NCBI GenBank assembly: GCA_018065685.1
Contig: JAGHSU010000158.1
Location: forward strand, 1 to 8,160
From: Candidatus Methanocorpusculum equi
GTDB taxonomy: Archaea > Halobacteriota > Methanomicrobia > Methanomicrobiales > Methanocorpusculaceae
Direction: 5' to 3'
DNA: 8,160 nt
This document shows positions 5,770 to 8,160 of this stretch, piece after piece (position 1 is the first letter of the stretch; each line of letters opens with the position of its first letter). The notes under the pieces were generated by a model that was not told the DNA's origin, made no database searches, and saw nothing but the letters and a program-made list of their open reading frames with translations. The translations under genes and the position numbers were made by a program.

Positions 5770-5808
5770 TCCCTAAATTTTCAATAATCCACTCCCTAAA
5801 TTTTCAAT
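5770..5808. repeat. Two perfect 16-bp direct repeats (possible operator)
   Basis: TCCCTAAATTTTCAAT occurs at 5770-5785 and again at 5793-5808, with start points 23 bp apart. They lie 40-80 bp upstream of the TATA box of the 5886 gene and just downstream of a second TATA-like element (TATATAAA, 5760-5767). The position suggests a regulator binding site for the small downstream gene. Confidence 0.6.
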
Positions 5809-5847
5809 CACCCGCAGTCTTCTCCCCGCAGACAGACAACAGATAGG

Positions 5848-5885
5848 TATATAATCCAATAAATACAAATATACTATCACTAACC
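5848..5885 (+). promoter_or_regulatory. TATA box and near-leaderless start of the 5886 gene
   Basis: TATATAAT at 5848-5855 predicts a transcription start near 5878, leaving only a few bases before the ATG at 5886. No Shine-Dalgarno is present, so translation is probably leaderless. Confidence 0.55.
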
Positions 5886-6203
5886 ATGGGAAGCGAAGCG
5901 TATCAGGCACAGGTCCTTCGGGCGTTTTTTGATACCATCACCGGTACCGACAGGAATCTGACGCGGGTCTACCTTTGTGTCATAACCGTTGCAAAGCTCC
6001 GCGGCGAAAGCCCTGAAAAGCTGACCTTCCTAAAAGACCAGATGATAAAGAGCCGTGCAAAACACGAGCTCTCGGTCGATATCTTGGACTACATGGTCGA
6101 CGCGGCAAACTCCCTCGAAAACAAGGCAGTCTACTCCGCATTCGGCATTCCCGAGTCCGCGGATGCTGACGACTTTGGAAGCATCTCGCTCGATTCCCTC
6201 TGA
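5886..6203 (+). CDS. Small conserved-looking protein of unknown function
   Basis: I do not recognise this 105-residue protein. It is soluble, with no signal peptide or membrane segment, and looks mainly helical. An N-terminal helix (AYQAQVLRAFFDTI, 5-18) is followed by RVYLCVITVAKLRG (27-40), a charged helix around KLTFLKDQMIKSRAKHE (45-61), and a helix DILDYMVDAANSLENKAVYSAF (65-86). The C-terminal tail is acidic and serine-rich (ESADADDFGSISLDSL). A single cysteine sits at 31. It resembles small lineage-restricted proteins of methanogens, but no function follows from that. The call rests on the codon character, a good TATA box ahead, and a T6 terminator behind. The 16-bp repeats upstream suggest it is regulated separately from the neighbouring genes. 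Confidence 0.7.
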   Translation: MGSEAYQAQVLRAFFDTITGTDRNLTRVYLCVITVAKLRGESPEKLTFLKDQMIKSRAKHELSVDILDYMVDAANSLENKAVYSAFGIPESADADDFGSISLDSL

Positions 6204-6212
6204 ATTTCCCTC

Positions 6213-6218
6213 TTTTTT
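6213..6218 (+). terminator. T6 terminator after the 5886 gene
   Basis: Six T in a pyrimidine-rich context (TTTCCCTCTTTTTTCG) begin ten bases after the TGA stop, consistent with archaeal termination. Confidence 0.5.
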
Positions 6219-6252
6219 CGTCACACACCAGGTATCGCACACGAGCGAAACC

Positions 6253-6286
6253 CTCTATACCTATCAGCACAAACAAATACAGTACA
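6253..6286 (+). promoter_or_regulatory. Promoter of the CxxCxxC protein gene
   Basis: CTATAC within 6253-6264 is a weak TATA-like element about 30 bases before the ATG at 6287. No Shine-Dalgarno is visible, so initiation is probably leaderless. Confidence 0.4.
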
Positions 6287-6595
6287 ATGAAGTCATTACC
6301 ATTTGACAGAAAACCCAACGGAAAAGTAACCGTCATGTGCAGCGGAAAAGAGGTCTCGGTTCACACGACATGCATCTTCTGCGAACACTGCGCAGGCATC
6401 AGAGTAAACCGCAGAGTTGCCCCGAACCCCTACGCACAGGCACTCAGAAACTCGAAAGGAGGCATGGGACTCGATGAGGAGCTCATGGAGGGAATGATTC
6501 TTTTCAACACCGCAGTCGAGGACAAAAACGCAACCGATATCGAGTGCAGCGACGATGCGGGAGAGGGATTTGTAACCGTCTCACGCAGCCGCTAA
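6287..6595 (+). CDS. Small Cys-rich protein of unknown function (CxxCxxC)
   Basis: This 102-residue protein is not recognised. Its notable feature is a cysteine/histidine cluster near the N-terminus: Cys18, then His26-x-x-Cys29-x-x-Cys32-x-His34-Cys35. CxxCxxC with a further Cys could hold a zinc ion or an iron-sulfur cluster. It is followed by a basic stretch (GIRVNRRVAPNPYAQALRNSKGG, about 37-59) and then an acidic C-terminal half with Cys87. There is no signal peptide or membrane segment. The ATG at 6287 is supported by a TATA-like element at leaderless spacing. The last 15 bases overlap the 3' end of the convergent cobS gene. A nucleic-acid-binding zinc ribbon or a small redox protein are both possible; neither is shown. 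Confidence 0.7.
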   Translation: MKSLPFDRKPNGKVTVMCSGKEVSVHTTCIFCEHCAGIRVNRRVAPNPYAQALRNSKGGMGLDEELMEGMILFNTAVEDKNATDIECSDDAGEGFVTVSRSR

Positions 6596-7345
6596 CCACA
6601 CAGACGCCAGAATCCCGAAGAGAACTAAAACCGCCATCCGCGAGATCTCGCATCCGGCGCCTGTCACATCCCCGTTCACCCCGCCAAAGAGCTTCTTTGA
6701 CAAAAGCAGCAGCAGGACGAAGACCAGGACCGCAATCCCGAACGCTGCAGCTGTCCACCAGAGACCCGGAAGGAAAAGAGACACGGCAAGGGCCGGAAGG
6801 GCTAAAAGAATCGTATAGACCGCAAATCTGCGCTTCGAATGCTCATAAATAAATTTTTGAATCCCGTCCGCAAACGGCTTTCCAAGGGCTGAAAACAGCC
6901 CCATTACCATTTTGCTGAACACCTCGGCGCAGAAGACGGCGGGGACTATCATCCAGACCGGGATGGACGCAAGCCCCGCAAACGCCAGGAGAAGAACTAA
7001 AAGCCCTGCCGCAACGGCCCCCGCGCCGGTTGACCGGTCTTTCATCGCGGAAATCCGTTTTTCGCGGCTCCCGTGCGCCATGAGGCCGTCGCCGAAGTCA
7101 AGAAGCCCGTCAAAGTGGTTTGCGCCCGAAATTACAACAACAACTGCGAGGGTTACAGCAGCGACAATCAGACTGCTTTCAAATCCGAGGAGCCAGGCAA
7201 CCAGGGCGGGGATGGCGGCAATAAGGCCTGTAACATAGCCTGCAATCGGATAAAGCCAGCTGTGCGCCGCGAAACGGTCAAAATCAGCGGGTTTTCCGAG
7301 GGGAAGAATCGTCGTAAACTGCAGGAGGGCTTTTACTGCTTTCAT
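6581..7345 (-). CDS. cobS: Adenosylcobinamide-GDP ribazoletransferase (cobalamin 5'-phosphate synthase)
   Basis: CobS joins adenosylcobinamide-GDP to alpha-ribazole (or its 5'-phosphate) in the last assembly step of cobamide synthesis; methanogens need cobamides for methyl transfer. It is an integral membrane enzyme. The 254 residues show the family's two signature regions: NHFDGLLDFGDGLMAHGSREKRISAMKDRSTGAG (76-109), with its acidic residues and MKDxxxGxxG; and GGVNGDVTGAGCE (221-233). Six or seven hydrophobic segments surround them, for example 37-54, 58-74, 110-131, 174-193 and 197-215. The length is typical. The start at ATG 7345 is preceded by a TATA-like element on the minus strand (7391-7383) and no Shine-Dalgarno. 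No other cobalamin gene and no cobalamin riboswitch is visible nearby. The gene is intact, and its 3' end overlaps the convergent small gene by 15 bases. Confidence 0.93.
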   Translation of the reverse strand: MKAVKALLQFTTILPLGKPADFDRFAAHSWLYPIAGYVTGLIAAIPALVAWLLGFESSLIVAAVTLAVVVVISGANHFDGLLDFGDGLMAHGSREKRISAMKDRSTGAGAVAAGLLVLLLAFAGLASIPVWMIVPAVFCAEVFSKMVMGLFSALGKPFADGIQKFIYEHSKRRFAVYTILLALPALAVSLFLPGLWWTAAAFGIAVLVFVLLLLLSKKLFGGVNGDVTGAGCEISRMAVLVLFGILASVWLAAA

Positions 7346-7424
7346 GGTGTCACGTTTGTTTGTATTTGTATGTATTTGTATGTATATTATTGGTGTTCAA
7401 CAGGGATTAAGGTTAGTCTGTCTC
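7346..7424 (-). promoter_or_regulatory. cobS promoter with a tandem 10-bp repeat
   Basis: A minus-strand TATA-like element AATAATATA lies at 7391-7383, about 40 bases before the cobS ATG. Between it and the start is a tandem of TGTATTTGTA (plus strand 7361-7370 and 7371-7380) plus a partial copy. The low-complexity tract may be a spacer or a binding site. Confidence 0.4.
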
Positions 7425-8160
7425 TCAATCAAAAAACACCCCGACAGCCATCCGCACCGCAACAGCCGCCATCAATACGAAAAACAAAATCCGGACCCAC
7501 TTATCAGAAATCTTCCCTGAAATTTTTGCCGCGGAAAAATATGCCGCAGGAACGGCGGTCACAACCAGAACAACCCAGAGGACAAGGTCAAAATACCCGT
7601 GCAGCAGATACGAAACAATCCCTCCTGCCGTAATGAAAACAATTGTGGCAGACGAAACCGCTGCGGCCCGCTTCACAGGAAACTTCCCGAAAATCGTCAT
7701 CAGAGGAACTAAGATCGTCCCCCCGCCGACTCCGAGAAGCCCTGAGAAAAATCCCCCGACTGCCCCGATCCCTGCAGCAAGGGGGGAAGGCATCATTGTT
7801 TTTTCTCCGGACGGAAGCTTTGTAATCATTCTGATACCTCCGATTACAAGGATGATGGAAAAAAGAATCGTAAGTCCGTTGACCGGAGGAGAGGCCGCGG
7901 CAAACCCTCCGGCAAACCCGAAACCCATCCCGCAGATACCCATCACAGCTGCAGTCTTCCATGACACATTCCCCCGCTTTGTATGAGCGACAGCGCTGGT
8001 CAGAACAGTCGGAAACGCCGCTGCAAGACTTGCACCAAACGCCGTAAGAAGCGCCGTCTCCTTCGGAAATCCCGCAGAAAGCAGCACAAAGTACCCTGCA
8101 GGTGCAAACAAAAACCCGCCGCCGACACCAAGAATTCCCGCTAACAGTCCTGCTAAAATC
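7425..8160 (-). CDS. TauE/SafE-family membrane permease, N-terminus outside the window
   Basis: This is a membrane permease of the TauE/SafE family, often labelled a sulfite exporter. Members carry sulfite, sulfoacetate or related anions, but many are uncharacterised. The reading frame is open to the right edge; 244 residues are visible. The near-edge sequence LAGLLAGILGVGGGFLFAP is the first copy of the family's repeated glycine motif, and GLLGVGGGTILVPLM (about 140-154 of the visible part) is the second. They mark the two homologous halves of the fold. About seven hydrophobic segments are present, ending in WVRILFFVLMAAVAVRMAVGVFF. A TTG at 8111 could be taken as the start, but the conserved N-terminal motif lies upstream of it, so the true start is beyond 8160. 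It is on the same strand as cobS with a 79-base gap; the separate TATA element before cobS argues against a tight operon. Confidence 0.88.
   Translation of the reverse strand, partial: ILAGLLAGILGVGGGFLFAPAGYFVLLSAGFPKETALLTAFGASLAAAFPTVLTSAVAHTKRGNVSWKTAAVMGICGMGFGFAGGFAAASPPVNGLTILFSIILVIGGIRMITKLPSGEKTMMPSPLAAGIGAVGGFFSGLLGVGGGTILVPLMTIFGKFPVKRAAAVSSATIVFITAGGIVSYLLHGYFDLVLWVVLVVTAVPAAYFSAAKISGKISDKWVRILFFVLMAAVAVRMAVGVFFD

Noticed and set aside
5770..5808. CRISPR mini-array near the Cas1-like gene
   Set aside because: There are only two repeats of 16 bp with a 7-base gap; CRISPR repeats are longer with spacers of about 30 or more. The pair is also 3.5 kb from the Cas1-like gene.
7346..7424. 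Cobalamin riboswitch ahead of cobS
   Set aside because: The leader is at most a few tens of bases with low-complexity TGTATTTGTA repeats, and no B12-box-like motif is present.
7073..7633. Plus-strand frame of 186 codons across the cobS start and the 3' end of the permease gene
   Set aside because: It is antisense to two well-supported genes and its composition (Gln/Pro/Ser-rich) looks non-coding.

Overview
The window most likely comes from a methanogenic archaeon of the Methanomicrobiales, possibly Methanocorpusculum-like. The evidence is an archaeal-type archaemetzincin, a UPF0146 protein, an archaeal Ygr210/YchF-type GTPase, a CobS cobamide synthase, TATA-like boxes about 25-40 bp before start codons, several leaderless or near-leaderless genes, and T-run terminators. 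The genus is a guess from protein character. No rRNA, tRNA, insertion sequence or CRISPR array is visible.

Layout. Positions 1-220 are non-coding. A UPF0146 gene (221-637, minus) diverges from an archaemetzincin gene (amzA, 675-1283, plus) across only 37 bp. amzA is broken by an in-frame TAA at 945-947 but otherwise intact. Its stop overlaps the start of a stand-alone Cas1-like gene (1280-2209), which lacks two of the three usual Cas1 metal ligands. Next come a drug/metabolite-type (EamA) transporter (2297 onward) and a membrane region up to 4314. A one-base deletion in a G run near 3098-3100 separates them; restoring the base joins them into one protein of about 672 residues. The C-terminal part is an internally duplicated membrane domain (6+6 segments). 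An Obg-family GTPase with a TGS domain follows (4437-5612).

The 5613-5885 gap holds a T8 terminator, a nested hairpin with competing arms, and two perfect 16-bp direct repeats ahead of a TATA box. Two small unknown genes follow (5886-6203 and 6287-6595), the second with a CxxCxxC motif. The right side is on the minus strand: cobS (6581-7345) and a TauE/SafE-family permease that runs off the edge (7425-8160).

Most genes look like single housekeeping or lineage-specific units. The strongest functional link is amzA-cas1, which share a four-base overlap and a Shine-Dalgarno inside the amzA end. The best candidate for something undescribed is this pair: a zinc-protease gene coupled to a CRISPR-free Cas1 homologue whose catalytic loop has become Cys-rich. 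Two fresh-looking lesions in one window (the amzA stop and the transporter frameshift) mean assembly errors must be excluded first.
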